Shown here: positions 63,441 to 64,000 of the stretch, one piece after another
Layout of the letters: every line of letters starts with the position of its first letter
Position numbering within the stretch: position 1 is the stretch's first letter
Source: Providencia manganoxydans
Lineage (GTDB): Bacteria; Pseudomonadota; Gammaproteobacteria; Enterobacterales; Enterobacteriaceae
Assembly: GCF_016618195.1 (NCBI RefSeq)
Contig: NZ_CP067099.1
Coordinates: 620,001 to 684,000, forward strand
Direction of reading: 5' to 3'
DNA length: 64,000 bases
Notes under the pieces: model-generated
Seen by the model: the letters and a program-made list of their open reading frames with translations, nothing else
Database searches by the model: none
Told to the model about the DNA's origin: nothing
Made by a program: the position numbers and the translations under genes

Positions 63441-63464
63441 GAGTGGCTATTAAGAGCTATTCTG

Positions 63465-63492
63465 AAAAAGCCCCGTTTATCGGGGTTTTTTG
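63465..63492 (+). terminator. Intrinsic terminator of ssb
   Basis: CCCCG-TTTAT-CGGGG (63471-63485) is flanked by AAAAAG upstream and a run of six T, then GTTTT, downstream. Confidence 0.93.
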
Positions 63493-63750
63493 TTTTATAT
63501 TAAGCAAAGATTTAACTTTGGAAAAACAATTTTAGAAGTGAAAATATAAGTGACATTTAAATTGATTAATCAATTTATGATATTTTTTATCGATTAATTT
63601 AATATTTAATTTTGAGCTGGTGTTAAATATAAAAATAACTCTAGGCATTACTTCAATAATAACTTTATTTATGAATATAAACCTTAAGACTTTATTAAGA
63701 TTGATTTAATTAATAGTGTAACGAAATATAAAGCGGGTATTTTTGTTTTT

Positions 63751-63791
63751 TACCAAAAAATAAAGCTCCAATCGCTTAAGATGTGGAGCTT
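63751..63791 (-). terminator. Intrinsic terminator of the AraC-type gene
   Basis: TGGAGCTT (63784-63791) and AAGCTCCA (63763-63770) form a perfect 8-bp stem; on the minus strand it is followed by TATTTTTTGG. It lies 56 bases after the stop of the minus-strand regulator. Confidence 0.82.
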
Positions 63792-63846
63792 ATTAGAGGG
63801 TTATACGGTTATATTTTAAATTTCGATATTTTTTCATATTAGCTGA

Positions 63847-64000
63847 TTAAGCTACCTGTGGTTCTAACAGCGGAAGGTCATTATCACAAATATCAGCAAG
63901 ACGGTATAAAGAAGGTGACGTTCCTAAATACGCTCTAAATCTTTTTGCGAATGATTGCTGTGAATCGAATTGGTATTTTAATGCTATATCAATTACTTGC
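63847..64000 (-). CDS. MarA/SoxS/Rob-type AraC-family regulator, C-terminal part (start outside window)
   Basis: Only the last 51 residues are inside the window. They read VIDIALKYQFDSQQSFAKRF, then RAYLGTSPSLYRLADICDND, and end LLEPQVA. This is the second helix-turn-helix of a small MarA/SoxS-like activator. In Providencia stuartii a protein of this type is AarP, which controls antibiotic resistance genes; E. coli has soxS near ssb. Which of these it is cannot be decided from the fragment. The terminator at 63751-63791 ends its transcript. Confidence 0.85.
   Translation of the reverse strand, partial: QVIDIALKYQFDSQQSFAKRFRAYLGTSPSLYRLADICDNDLPLLEPQVA

Overview
The window looks like chromosomal DNA of an AT-rich enterobacterium of the Morganellaceae, most likely Providencia. 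The right end carries the gene order known from E. coli around dusA-qorA-dnaB-alr-tyrB-uvrA-ssb. The proteins elsewhere (OprD-type chitoporin, DeoK/DeoP/DeoX, SpeC, RtcR) resemble enterobacterial ones, and fimbrial and MrpJ-type regulatory genes as in Proteus and Providencia are present. No rRNA, tRNA, insertion sequence or CRISPR array was recognised. Family names come from reading the translated sequences, not from database searches.

Layout. 1-4812: the end of a chaperone-usher fimbrial operon (cut usher, chaperone, three minor subunits, tip adhesin). 4952-10397: an AraC regulator divergent from a complete DMSO-reductase-type operon (catalytic, Fe-S and membrane subunits, TorD/DmsD chaperone). 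10475-21196: a chitoporin-like porin divergent from a six-gene operon of unknown purpose (MFS transporter, SDR-MoaF fusion, YtcJ-type amidohydrolase, HDAC-like deacetylase, Rid-like protein, second MoaF), closed by a convergent AraC regulator. 21686-23497: DoxX, glutathione S-transferase, WYL regulator. 23575-27475: an RNA-repair locus (RtcB ligase plus a nucleotidyltransferase, divergent from RtcR) with a sigma-54 promoter. 27617-30130: RNase BN/Z and a Fic protein preceded by five 70-bp tandem repeats. 30138-35355: a deoxyribose regulon (deoR-like, deoC, deoK, deoP, deoX). 35394-41012: DUF2750, MscS channel, ornithine decarboxylase, nucleoside hydrolase, DUF6882. 41119-52424: a complete type IVb pilus operon in the gene order of Vibrio cholerae tcp and ETEC cof, headed by an MrpJ-like regulator. 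53139-63440: housekeeping block. 63847-64000: the end of a MarA/SoxS-type regulator.

How the parts work together. The most unusual unit is the operon at 12360-20153. Two hydrolases of deacylase type, a redox domain, a Rid-like domain and two MoaF domains, with an importer and a nearby outer-membrane channel, suggest uptake and breakdown of an N-acylated amine or similar compound; the substrate is unknown. The type IVb pilus operon has a secreted-protein gene at its end like TcpF/CofJ and an MrpJ-type regulator at its head, which could tie pilus expression to motility control. Five ERIC-like elements lie between genes, four of them around dnaB, alr, tyrB and uvrA/ssb.
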